This document shows, in pieces, positions 14,450 through 21,557 of a DNA stretch of 21,557 bases. The notes below the pieces were generated by a model. That model saw only the letters and a program-made list of their open reading frames with translations, ran no database searches and was not told the DNA's origin. The position numbers and the translations under genes were made by a program. Every line of letters begins with the position of its first letter. Positions within the stretch are counted from its first letter, which is position 1. The stretch lies in NCBI GenBank assembly GCA_038249175.1, contig JBBRWP010000023.1, positions 1-21,557 of the forward strand. Reading direction: 5' to 3'. The stretch is from JAEWSN01 sp038249175 (lineage in GTDB: Bacteria > Bacillota > Clostridia > DSM-8532).

Positions 14450-15691
14450 ATGAACCGTAATGAAAAAATAGAATCTGTGCAGAATAAGATGATACTATTG
14501 CTATCCACATACAACGGTGCACGATACCTGCCGGAGCAACTGGCATCGCTGGCTGCACAAAAACTTCAGTGTCCCATCCACTTAATGGCACGGGACGACG
14601 GTTCCAGCGATGATACCTGCCATGTGTTGGATGCTTTTGCACAACAAGTGGCTATGCTACCAAAGCAGGTGACACTTCAATCCGGTTGCAACACCATAAA
14701 CACATTCACGACACAAACGGCCACGATGCCATACGCGGTGGCGTCCCAAATGGATACCAATGTGGCGGTTGGATTTACGAAACAAACAGTACAGCAGCCG
14801 GCACAAAGAAAATCAGAGACCCCCTTCACCTTTTCTGTTACAAAAGGCAAGAACCTTGGATTTATCAAAAGCTTCTTTACGCTGCTGAAAGAGGCGCCGG
14901 ATGACGCTGCCTGGTATGCCTTCTGTGATCAGGATGACGTATGGCTGCCGGAAAAACTGCAGCGCGCGGTCGATTGCTTAAATGCCGCCGATAAAGCAAC
15001 TGAACGCCTTCTTAATAGCTCAAATACCGCTGAAAACGCATCTGCCCGCCCGATTAATTGCTTAAATGCCACCGAAAACGCATCTGACCTCCCGCTCCTG
15101 TACACATCACGCTTACAGCTCACAGATGCGGCACTGAAACCCATTGGCTTATCCAAAAAAGCGTTGAAAGCAGCTGCTTTTGCGAACGCCCTTGTTGAAA
15201 ACATTGTCACAAGTGCGACCATCGTGATGAACCCGGCTGCACGGAATATCCTTCTGGCTGGCTTTTCAGAACACTTTGAAGACATCTGCCAAGGCACCCT
15301 GCTGCACGATTGGTGGTGCTATCTGGTGGTTTCCGCCTTTGGAAAAGTGGTGTATGATTCCAAAAGCACTATCTTATACCGACAGCACGGACAAAACACT
15401 GTCGGCCAAAAAATATCTTTTCTGGCACGCCAAAAGAACCGCCTCAAACGTTTTTCAAAAAATGGACATTTTTCAGGAATTAGCAAGCAGGCAAAACTGT
15501 TTCAACAAGTGTACCTGCCCGGCTATAAATCGCAAATATCAGAAAAAAATATAAACATATTAAACCATTTTTGTCTAAAAAATACTTCTTTTATAAACCG
15601 TCTTCGGTATGCATTGCAAGCAGACGTTTATCGACAATCGTGGTATGATAGTATCTTGATGAAACTTCTGATTTTACTGAATCGCATCTAG
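14450..15691 (+). CDS. Glycosyltransferase family 2, rhamnosyltransferase-like, with expanded loops
   Basis: This 413-residue GT-A enzyme transfers a sugar from a nucleotide donor, likely in surface polysaccharide assembly. Family hallmarks are ILLSTYNGARYLPEQLASL-type N terminus (about 15-35), ARDDGSSDDT (47-56), FCDQDDVWLPEKL (158-170, containing the metal-binding acidic motif) and the late LHDWWCYLVVSAFGKVVYD (285-303). Two loops are much longer than usual: about 65-130, and 175-216, the latter being three tandem 14-residue units (DCLNAADKATERLL and relatives). The start follows GGGGAGA at 14436-14442. Donor and acceptor cannot be read from sequence; the rfbB gene nearby makes a dTDP-deoxysugar plausible. 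Confidence 0.9.
   Translation: MNRNEKIESVQNKMILLLSTYNGARYLPEQLASLAAQKLQCPIHLMARDDGSSDDTCHVLDAFAQQVAMLPKQVTLQSGCNTINTFTTQTATMPYAVASQMDTNVAVGFTKQTVQQPAQRKSETPFTFSVTKGKNLGFIKSFFTLLKEAPDDAAWYAFCDQDDVWLPEKLQRAVDCLNAADKATERLLNSSNTAENASARPINCLNATENASDLPLLYTSRLQLTDAALKPIGLSKKALKAAAFANALVENIVTSATIVMNPAARNILLAGFSEHFEDICQGTLLHDWWCYLVVSAFGKVVYDSKSTILYRQHGQNTVGQKISFLARQKNRLKRFSKNGHFSGISKQAKLFQQVYLPGYKSQISEKNINILNHFCLKNTSFINRLRYALQADVYRQSWYDSILMKLLILLNRI
14972..15097 (+). repeat. 42-bp tandem repeat, three units, inside the glycosyltransferase gene
   Basis: Units at 14972-15013, 15014-15055 and 15056-15097 encode 14 residues each: DCLNAADKATERLL, NSSNTAENASARPI and NCLNATENASDLPL. Units 2 and 3 share GAAAACGCATCTG exactly; units 1 and 3 share TTGCTTAAATGCC. 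The period is a multiple of three, so unit number can change without losing the frame. It sits just after the catalytic DQDDVW segment. Confidence 0.85.
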
Positions 15692-15812
15692 TGCGAAAGA
15701 AACCCATATCCGTGCTGACAATATCCGTATGGACAATCTCCTTCGCCACGGAGCCGCATGATACCCTTTTTGATAAATTTCTAATTTTATGCAATCGCAT
15801 TTAGCGCGGAGG
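15640..15812 (+). repeat. Diverged duplication between the two plus-strand glycosyltransferases
   Basis: The last ~55 bases around the stop of the 14450 gene (CTGATTTTACTGAATCGCAT at about 15668, then CTAGTGCGA) are echoed about 116 bp further on (CTAATTTTATGCAATCGCAT at about 15781, then TTAGCGCGG). Both copies are preceded by TATGATA or CATGATA. The second copy ends inside the ribosome binding site of the next gene. It may be the tail of a lost, related glycosyltransferase gene or a simple segmental duplication. Confidence 0.6.
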
Positions 15813-15818
15813 AATACA

Positions 15819-16661
15819 ATGCCCGTTCTGACTATAGCCATCGTCACTTATCAAAGTGAAAAACATATTTGTAATGTCATCGACAGCCTGGTGGATGGGA
15901 TGACGCCTGCTGCTGTGATGGGCGAAAACAGCCTCTCGTGCAACATTTCTCCGGATGCCGGCGATGTTTTACCGGACTATAAAATTATCGTCATTGATAA
16001 CAATTCCTCCGACAACACGGCCGCTTTGGTTAAGCTGGCCCAGGAAAACTACCCCGGGCTCATTGAGTGGCTGCCTCAAAAAAAGAACCGTGGCTTCGGC
16101 GCCGGACACAACCGGGCACTTTCTTTAATGAAAAGCCAATACCATGCGGTCGTGAACCCGGATATCATTGTGCCACAGGGTGCACTCCTGGAAATGATTC
16201 AATACATGGATGAAAACAGCGACATTGGTTTGCTAACCCCAAAAATTCTGTTCCCTGACGGGCGATTACAATACTTGTGCAAACATCACCCGACCTTTCG
16301 GGATTTGTTTATACGACTGGTCTTTAAAACTGCTTTCCGCAAGCGACAGGATTGGTTTGAAATGCGTGAAACCGGCTATAACAAACCCTTTGCTGTGGAA
16401 TATGCCAGCGGCAGTTTTATGTTTTTTCGAACAGAAGTCTTTCTGCAAATTCATGGTTTTGATGAAGCCTTCTTTTTGTATCTGGAAGATGCCGATATCA
16501 CACGCCGTGTCAACGAAGTATCCAGAACCCTCTTTGTACCGCACATCCATGTCTTCCATGAATGGCAGCGGGATCAGCACAAAAAGCTGTATTATATGTG
16601 GGTGAACCTCAAATCATGGCTGCTTTATCATCGAAAATGGACCAGGCGACGTTTTAAATAA
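15819..16661 (+). CDS. Glycosyltransferase family 2 (rhamnosyltransferase/WcaE-like)
   Basis: This is a 280-residue GT-A enzyme. The start at 15819 is chosen because GGAGG (15808-15812) precedes it and the protein then opens with the typical beta strand VLTIAIVTYQSEKHI. Other hallmarks are KIIVIDNNSSDNT (55-67), KNRGFGAGHNRAL (89-101), VVNPDIIV (111-118, position of the metal-binding motif), SGSFMFFRTEVF and FFLYLEDADITRR. The stretch 27-51 is an insertion between the first helix and the second strand that most relatives lack. It has no C-terminal membrane helix. Its stop codon is 15 bp from the stop of the convergent gene, with no room for a terminator. Confidence 0.9.
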   Translation: MPVLTIAIVTYQSEKHICNVIDSLVDGMTPAAVMGENSLSCNISPDAGDVLPDYKIIVIDNNSSDNTAALVKLAQENYPGLIEWLPQKKNRGFGAGHNRALSLMKSQYHAVVNPDIIVPQGALLEMIQYMDENSDIGLLTPKILFPDGRLQYLCKHHPTFRDLFIRLVFKTAFRKRQDWFEMRETGYNKPFAVEYASGSFMFFRTEVFLQIHGFDEAFFLYLEDADITRRVNEVSRTLFVPHIHVFHEWQRDQHKKLYYMWVNLKSWLLYHRKWTRRRFK

Positions 16662-16676
16662 TGTCATTTCATGATT

Positions 16677-17807
16677 CTACCGCAGTCGTTTTCTTCTCGA
16701 CTCCTGGTACTGCATACCCAACACAATCAGTTCACGCAAAAGTTCCGGCGTGGTCTGTCTGCTTTTGTTCTTCATTTCGCGCCGCTTTTGCAGCATGTCC
16801 CGCAACTGTTTGGACTGCAGACGTAAACCCTGCAGAAAAGCCACACCCACCTCTTTCCCCTGCCGGAAAAACTGTATCCCTTGCCAGCATAAAACGGCAA
16901 AAAAAGGAATACCAAGCAAAAGCATGAGGGAAAACGGTGTGTTTTTCAGATGAAGGTTCACCTGATTCTGTGCCAAAAGTCTTGCCGTAAAAGCATTTTT
17001 CATACTGCCGGTGGATGCGCTGCCGATGTGATAGGATACAGCTGTGGGTATCCATCCGCAAGCGTAACCCATGCGCCGGGCGCGGTATCCGATATCCACA
17101 TCTTCCAAATACGCAAAAAAACTTTCATCAAAGGTTCCGACAATATCAAAGAAATTTCTGCGGTATACAGCCGCCGCGCCACTGGCAGAAAAGATAACCC
17201 GTGGTGCATCGTACTGACCTGCATCCATTTCACCATATCCGATTTTCACAGCACGTCCGGTGACCAAAAGGGTGTTTCCTGCATCATCGAGCCGTTCCCG
17301 GTGATGAAACTGGCGTATTTTCGTTGCCGCATGCAGCCAGTCCGGATGTTTTTGGAAAGCATCAAATATGTTTTGCAGAAAATAGGGTTCCAGAACAATA
17401 TCATTGTTCAGAAGCACAACAAAATCCCCGTTGGATGCCTGAATACCCTGGTTCACCGCCACGGAAAAGCCAAGGTTGTCTGCATTGCAAATAAGGTGAA
17501 TCCATGATTCATCCTGGCCATCGATCCTTCTGCTTTTTTCTGTCGAAAAAATAATGGCTTCTTTTTCGAAACAGTCGGGTTCAACCACCTGAAAAGCCTG
17601 CAGCAACTGTCGACGCTCGTTTTGTGTGGAACCGTTGTCCACAATATAGATATCATAGGACAAAGGTGTCGCGGTGAACCGCTGCGCAAAAACGCTGTCC
17701 AGACATTGCAATAGCAAATCAATCCCATGCCAGGAAGGAATGACAATGGAAAAAACAGAATTGGACCGGTGCTCAAGACTTGGTTTTTTTTCAGGACGGT
17801 TGGACAT
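16677..17807 (-). CDS. Glycosyltransferase family 2 with a C-terminal membrane segment
   Basis: This 376-residue GT-A enzyme shows FSIVIPSWHGIDLLLQCLDS (19-38), DIYIVDNGST (52-61), CNADNLGFSVAVNQGI (107-122), VVLLNNDIVLEP (130-141; N-N-D metal motif), SASGAAAVYRR and FFAYLEDVDIGYRARRMGY. About 35 extra residues lie between the first helix pair and the NLGF motif (about 70-104). A hydrophobic segment (about 298-320) could anchor it at the membrane near lipid-linked acceptors, and the last 50 residues are basic. It resembles the rhamnosyltransferase RfbF/WcaE group. The start follows AAGGAG. It is last in the rfbB-led unit, 42 bp after the large glycosyltransferase gene. Confidence 0.92.
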   Translation of the reverse strand: MSNRPEKKPSLEHRSNSVFSIVIPSWHGIDLLLQCLDSVFAQRFTATPLSYDIYIVDNGSTQNERRQLLQAFQVVEPDCFEKEAIIFSTEKSRRIDGQDESWIHLICNADNLGFSVAVNQGIQASNGDFVVLLNNDIVLEPYFLQNIFDAFQKHPDWLHAATKIRQFHHRERLDDAGNTLLVTGRAVKIGYGEMDAGQYDAPRVIFSASGAAAVYRRNFFDIVGTFDESFFAYLEDVDIGYRARRMGYACGWIPTAVSYHIGSASTGSMKNAFTARLLAQNQVNLHLKNTPFSLMLLLGIPFFAVLCWQGIQFFRQGKEVGVAFLQGLRLQSKQLRDMLQKRREMKNKSRQTTPELLRELIVLGMQYQESRRKRLR

Positions 17808-17849
17808 GTATATACTCCTTAATATTCTGGCAAAACCGCGTCACGCCTG

Positions 17850-20489
17850 CTACCAGACGGAAAGATCATAGCCGCTCCCCTCGTAAGATAAGTTCGGGTT
17901 ATAGTAAGGATCTCGCAAGACGTTCGGAAAGCCCCAGCGTTCATAAAAGCGCAGCACTTCGGCGTGGAAACGCTTTTTCTTCTTCGGTGTATCTTCCAGT
18001 CCTCTGGTCTTTGATTCATAATGGCTCAGTTCCGCATAGGGTGTGAATACAATCAAATAGCCTTTTTGACGGAGTTTCATGCACAAATCCACATCATTAA
18101 ACGCAACAGCAAAAGTCTCATCCAAGCCACCCATTTCAAAGTACACGTCCTTGCGTATCATCATACAGGCCGCGGTCACAATACTGGCGTTTTGGATTAA
18201 GTGTGTTCTTCCAAAGTAGCCGATGACTTCTTTCTGCACATTTTTAAAGGCGTGGTCTGCCAAGGTGTTCAATCCAAGGATAACCCCGGCATGCTGAATG
18301 GTGTTATCCGGATAATAAAGCTTGGCCCCGACAGCGCCGACATCCCTTCTCTGGGCATGTTCAAGCATGCGTGTCATCCAGTCGGGCGAGAGGACTTCCG
18401 TGTCGTTGTTCAAGAGTAGCAGAAAGTCTCCCTTGGCTTCACGCGCACCCAGATTGTTAATGGCCGAATAGTTAAAGCCACCCGTATAGTTGATGACGCG
18501 TACACGCGTTTCATCTTTGAGGGTTTCATAATATTGAAAAGTGGCTGCCGCTGTGCTATTGTTTTCAACGATAAGGATCTCATAATTCGTCCATGTGGTT
18601 TTACTAAGAACACTATTCAGACAGGTTTTCAAATCGTTCACATGGTCTTTGTTTGGAATGATCACTGACACAAGGGGTTCCCCGGAAATAGAGTAGCGGA
18701 CGCCATAGGTCGTTGGTGCCACACCATCCTCGACGGCACCTGGCATCCCCAGACGCTCTAAATGGGACAGCAAAGCATTTCTCGCCGCTTCAACAACATA
18801 GGGCTTTACCCCGATGTTGCGAGCCGTAGAATAAGCCGTTTCCCGCCAATGGTAGAGAATTTGTGGAATATGGACAATGTGTTTGGCTTTTTCAGTCACG
18901 CGCAGGAACAAGTCATAATCCTGAGATCCTTCATAACCGGGTCGAAAGCCGCCAACTGCAAGGAATAAGCTCGTTTTGATGATGCTGAAGTGGCAGATAT
19001 AGTTGTAACTTCGCAAGGTATCCGGTGCAAAATCGGGCTTAAAGTGCGGTGAAGAACGAATTTTACCATTTTCATCTATTTTGTCTTCGTCCGAGTAGAG
19101 GAAGTCTATGTCCGTTGCAGGTTCCGAAGATACCGAAGCACCTGAAGATACATCTACAGCAACATCGATCTCATCTATCGTTCCCTCAGCATGGACAGAG
19201 ATGTTCGAACCAGCATCATGGACCAATACGGTCGAACCACCCGCATGGACCAATACAGTCGAACCAGCATCATGGACCAATATGGCCGAACCACCCGCAT
19301 GGACCAATGCGGTCGAACCAGCATCATGGACCAATGCGGTCGAACCACCCGCATGGACCAATGCGGTCGAACCAGCATCATGGACCAATACGGCCGAACC
19401 ACCCGCATGGACCGTGACAGTCGCGTCGGAAGCATTCATCCCGTTTAGTTCAGAAACCACCGCAAACAAGGCGAACGGTGCCAGGGTATCATCATGATCC
19501 AATAGGCCCAGATAGTCTCCATTGGCCAGTTTTGCCGCAGCATTGCTGTTATTCACAATATTCTGGTTTTCTGTGACCTGAACACAATGGACGCGCGCAT
19601 CTTTTTCCGCTTCAGCATGTACCGCCTGCCACAAAAGAACGTCCGACTCTTCCATGCTGTTGTTGGCCACAGCCAGACACAGCTCCCACTTCGCATACGT
19701 CTGTGCCTGCACTGACTGCAGCATTTCCTGAAACAATGGCAGCGGTGTTTTATACATGGGCACCAAAATACTGATCAGGGGCTCGTAATTGAAGCGTGTT
19801 TCTCTTTGTTCTTCCAATTCCGTTGCCACCGGTTCACACTTACGCATCCAAAGTTCGTATTCGTCTCCCTTCCAGGCATCGGCAAATATACGACAGTTGA
19901 TGCTGCCGGGCATGTCCAGTGTAACGTCACGCAAGCTGGCATAGTGGTGATAAAACACAGACGGATAAGGCTTTTCAAGCGCTTTGATTTCAAAATGAAA
20001 CATTTTACCTTCGGAATCGGCCACGGGTTCAAGCGGGAAACGGGTATAATCGCCATCCAGCACCTGGATGCCGGGCACAATACTTTTTTGAAGCGCGATG
20101 CCCTCCGCATCTTTTAAAACCAGCTGCAGGGGGCCCGGGATATGCCCCGATGTCACTGTTTGCACCTCAATCATTTTCAAACCGTTCACCGGAAAACGAA
20201 AAAACCCGCTAACGGGGGCATCCAACCGATGCAGATCCTGCGCCATGTGCCAGGAAATCTCTGTTTTTAGAATAGGCATATGAGCCGATTGCTCTTTTCG
20301 CGAGAACTTGTAAAGCATTTTTCCCCGCAGGGCGCGATATCCATGGCGGCGAACATAAGTGACCGCACGCTCAAGGGTATGGAAATTCACATTTTTCAGG
20401 ACAAAAATACCAAGTTTTCCAAAGCGTACAAATCGATGCAAAAGAGAACCGGTTTTATGTGTCGTTTTCTGGCGGGTCTCCTGTGTCAT
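17850..20489 (-). CDS. Large two-domain family 2 glycosyltransferase with an internal 9-residue repeat array
   Basis: This 879-residue protein probably adds two sugars or extends a glycan. Residues 1-235 are an N-terminal accessory region. The first GT-A domain (about 237-560) has ISILVPMYKTP, LGLLDHDDTLAPFALF (327-342) and FLYSDEDK (463-470), then PHFKPDFAPD and SQDYDLFLR. The second (about 605-830) has VSVIIPNKDHVNDL, ILIVENNST, FLLLLNNDTEVL (N694-N695-D696) and a late FNDVDLCMKLRQKGY. In relatives the helix after DHDD runs almost directly into the YSDEDK strand; here about 110 residues (350-460) are inserted, including eight 9-residue repeats (360-431). Its start overlaps the rfbB stop by 4 bases (ATGA), indicating translational coupling. 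Confidence 0.93.
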   Translation of the reverse strand: MTQETRQKTTHKTGSLLHRFVRFGKLGIFVLKNVNFHTLERAVTYVRRHGYRALRGKMLYKFSRKEQSAHMPILKTEISWHMAQDLHRLDAPVSGFFRFPVNGLKMIEVQTVTSGHIPGPLQLVLKDAEGIALQKSIVPGIQVLDGDYTRFPLEPVADSEGKMFHFEIKALEKPYPSVFYHHYASLRDVTLDMPGSINCRIFADAWKGDEYELWMRKCEPVATELEEQRETRFNYEPLISILVPMYKTPLPLFQEMLQSVQAQTYAKWELCLAVANNSMEESDVLLWQAVHAEAEKDARVHCVQVTENQNIVNNSNAAAKLANGDYLGLLDHDDTLAPFALFAVVSELNGMNASDATVTVHAGGSAVLVHDAGSTALVHAGGSTALVHDAGSTALVHAGGSAILVHDAGSTVLVHAGGSTVLVHDAGSNISVHAEGTIDEIDVAVDVSSGASVSSEPATDIDFLYSDEDKIDENGKIRSSPHFKPDFAPDTLRSYNYICHFSIIKTSLFLAVGGFRPGYEGSQDYDLFLRVTEKAKHIVHIPQILYHWRETAYSTARNIGVKPYVVEAARNALLSHLERLGMPGAVEDGVAPTTYGVRYSISGEPLVSVIIPNKDHVNDLKTCLNSVLSKTTWTNYEILIVENNSTAAATFQYYETLKDETRVRVINYTGGFNYSAINNLGAREAKGDFLLLLNNDTEVLSPDWMTRMLEHAQRRDVGAVGAKLYYPDNTIQHAGVILGLNTLADHAFKNVQKEVIGYFGRTHLIQNASIVTAACMMIRKDVYFEMGGLDETFAVAFNDVDLCMKLRQKGYLIVFTPYAELSHYESKTRGLEDTPKKKKRFHAEVLRFYERWGFPNVLRDPYYNPNLSYEGSGYDLSVW
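19197..19412 (-). repeat. 27-bp coding minisatellite, eight units, in the large glycosyltransferase
   Basis: Eight 27-bp units encode alternating 9-residue types, VHAGGS(T/A)(A/V/I)L and VHDAGST(A/V)L, so the true repeat is a 54-bp dimer present four times. A ninth, decayed unit (VHAEGTIDE) lies at 19170-19196. Units differ by only a few bases, which suggests recent expansion. The period is a multiple of three, so copy-number change would lengthen or shorten the loop without a frameshift. All six frames tend to stay open across it, producing spurious antisense ORFs. Confidence 0.95.
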
Positions 20490-21511
20490 TCTTTCACTCT
20501 TTCCACCATATCCAGATAATATGCTACTGTCTTTTGCATACCTTCTTCAAAGCCCATCTGCGGTTCCCAACCCAATTCATCCTTGATTTTTCTTGCATCG
20601 ATGGCATAGCGGCGATCATGTCCAAGGCGGTCTTCCACATAGGAAATGAGGCTTTCAGGTTTTTTCAGTGCTCTTAACAGCATTTTCACAATTTGTATAT
20701 TCGTCTGCTCGTTGTTCCCGCCAATGTTGTATACTTCGCCGTTCCGGCCTTTGTGCAAAACCGTGTCAATTCCTTTACAGTGGTCGTCCACATAGAGCCA
20801 GTCGCGCACATTCAAGCCATCGCCGTAGACCGGCAGGTTCTTGTCTGCCAGCGCATTTAAAATCATGACCGGGATAAGTTTTTCCGGGTACTGAAAGGGT
20901 CCGTAGTTGTTGGAACAGCGGGTAATATTCATTTTTAATCCATAGGTTTCATAATAGGCGCGCACAAACAAGTCGGCCGAAGCTTTGGACGCAGAATAGG
21001 GGCTGTTCGGTGCAATGGGGGTAGTTTCACAAAAGGCACCTTCTGCTCCCAGAGAACCATACACCTCATCGGTAGAAACCTGCAAATACTTGTATTGCAA
21101 GTTCACTTGTGGTTCACCCTCCACTGTTTTGCCGTGTGAACCGCCAGCCGGCCAGAACTTCCGGCAGGCTTCGAGCATGGTTTGTGTGCCTAAAATGTTT
21201 GTTTTTAGAAACAGTTGCGGATCGGAGATGCTGCGATCCACATGCGATTCTGCTGCAAAATTGACAACGGCATCGGGCTGGTAATTCTTGAACACCTTTT
21301 CCACTGCAACTTCGTCACAGATATCGACCTGCACAAAAATGTGCCTCGGATTGTCCATCACATCGTGCAGGTTTTCCATCCTGCCCGCATAGGTCAATTT
21401 ATCGAGGTTGATGATGCGATAGTTCGGATAGGTGCTTAGCATATGTCGGACAAAACAACAACCGATAAAGCCGGCACCGCCGGTCACAAGGATGGTTTTT
21501 TCTGTATTCAT
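20486..21511 (-). CDS. rfbB: dTDP-glucose 4,6-dehydratase
   Basis: This is a short-chain dehydrogenase/reductase-type enzyme of 341 residues that converts dTDP-glucose to dTDP-4-keto-6-deoxyglucose with tightly bound NAD, the second step towards dTDP-L-rhamnose and other deoxysugars. The Rossmann motif TGGAGFIG is at 10-17. The catalytic set is T147-D148-E149 (VSTDEVYG) and Y172-xxx-K176 (YSASK). RCSNNYGPFQYPEKLIP and GDGLNVRDWLYVDDH are also typical. A stretch of extra residues (about 121-139) precedes the catalytic strand, as in some clostridial homologs. The start follows AGGAG. It leads the unit of two glycosyltransferases on the minus strand. The other rhamnose genes (rfbA, rfbC, rfbD) are not visible and may lie upstream, beyond the window. 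Confidence 0.96.
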   Translation of the reverse strand: MNTEKTILVTGGAGFIGCCFVRHMLSTYPNYRIINLDKLTYAGRMENLHDVMDNPRHIFVQVDICDEVAVEKVFKNYQPDAVVNFAAESHVDRSISDPQLFLKTNILGTQTMLEACRKFWPAGGSHGKTVEGEPQVNLQYKYLQVSTDEVYGSLGAEGAFCETTPIAPNSPYSASKASADLFVRAYYETYGLKMNITRCSNNYGPFQYPEKLIPVMILNALADKNLPVYGDGLNVRDWLYVDDHCKGIDTVLHKGRNGEVYNIGGNNEQTNIQIVKMLLRALKKPESLISYVEDRLGHDRRYAIDARKIKDELGWEPQMGFEEGMQKTVAYYLDMVERVKE

Positions 21512-21514
21512 CGT

Positions 21515-21557
21515 TTATTTCTCCTCTGTCCATTTTTTAAACGTTGGCAGCAGAGCA
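21515..21557 (-). CDS. C-terminal tail of an upstream gene (partial, identity unknown)
   Basis: On the minus strand a frame ending ALLPTFKKWTEEK then TAA (21515-21517) runs off the window edge. It ends 3 bases before the rfbB start and contains the rfbB ribosome binding site, which fits an operon partner. By position it could be another dTDP-sugar gene, but 13 residues are too few to tell. A different frame also closes nearby, so even the reading frame is uncertain. Confidence 0.35.
   Translation of the reverse strand, partial: ALLPTFKKWTEEK

Noticed and set aside
16671..16682. A GATTCTACCG match to the family A left end at the convergent gene boundary
   Set aside because: Only about 10 bases match, and they overlap the stop codon of a glycosyltransferase. 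No other block of the element follows.
19049..19497. Several overlapping ORFs on plus across the repeat array, coding for repetitive peptides
   Set aside because: They arise because a 27-bp period keeps all frames open. They lack ribosome binding sites, and the minus frame is a recognisable glycosyltransferase on both sides.
14332..21557. Insertion sequence or phage remnants around the polysaccharide cluster
   Set aside because: No transposase, integrase or terminal inverted repeats were seen in this stretch.

Overview
The window looks like a chromosomal stretch from an anaerobic, Clostridia-like member of the Bacillota. The clues are strong GGAGG-type ribosome binding sites, SigA-like promoters, a CCA-encoding tRNA gene, a small regulator of the TM1266 type (a family named for its link to [FeFe]-hydrogenase), a GHL10/amidase cell-wall hydrolase and a dTDP-sugar pathway gene. 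This assignment is inference, because no 16S or other phylogenetic marker is present.

Layout from left to right. (1) Bases 1-5196 hold an interspersed repeat, mreB (minus), a second repeat copy, a 65-bp tandem repeat, and a 1064-residue secreted glycoside-hydrolase-like/N-acetylmuramoyl-L-alanine amidase (plus). (2) Bases 5197-7901 hold tadA (plus), a bidirectional hairpin terminator, then fic and an AlkD-type DNA alkylation repair gene (both minus), with 20-bp iterated repeats upstream of fic. (3) Bases 7902-8968 hold a cluster of short palindromic repeats, tRNA-Ser(CGA) (minus) and a long leader with its own terminator. (4) Bases 8969-12304 hold the TM1266-type regulator and an SsuABC/NMT1-like ABC importer (lipoprotein, permease, ATPase). 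(5) Bases 12352-14325 hold a membrane GGDEF-EAL protein (minus), followed in frame by a relic resembling an antitoxin C terminus. (6) Bases 14450-21557 form a surface-polysaccharide cluster. Two GT2 glycosyltransferases on plus converge on a minus-strand unit of rfbB, a large two-domain GT2 and a further GT2, preceded by the tail of one more gene.

The polysaccharide genes fit a dTDP-deoxysugar (probably rhamnose-type) pathway: RfbB makes dTDP-4-keto-6-deoxyglucose and several GT2 enzymes add sugars to a cell-surface glycan. MreB and the amidase belong to wall growth and remodelling.

The most striking theme is short, frame-preserving tandem duplication. It occurs inside proteins (eight 9-residue units inside a catalytic-domain loop of the 879-residue glycosyltransferase; three 14-residue units in another glycosyltransferase; two 16-residue units in the ABC lipoprotein linker). 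It also occurs between genes (65, 45, 37, 66 and about 116 bp periods). Separately, two interspersed repeat families occupy the intergenic regions: a 100-210 bp element with GATTCT ends that can fold on itself, and a roughly 50 bp element built around CTGAAAATGC/GCATTTTCAG.
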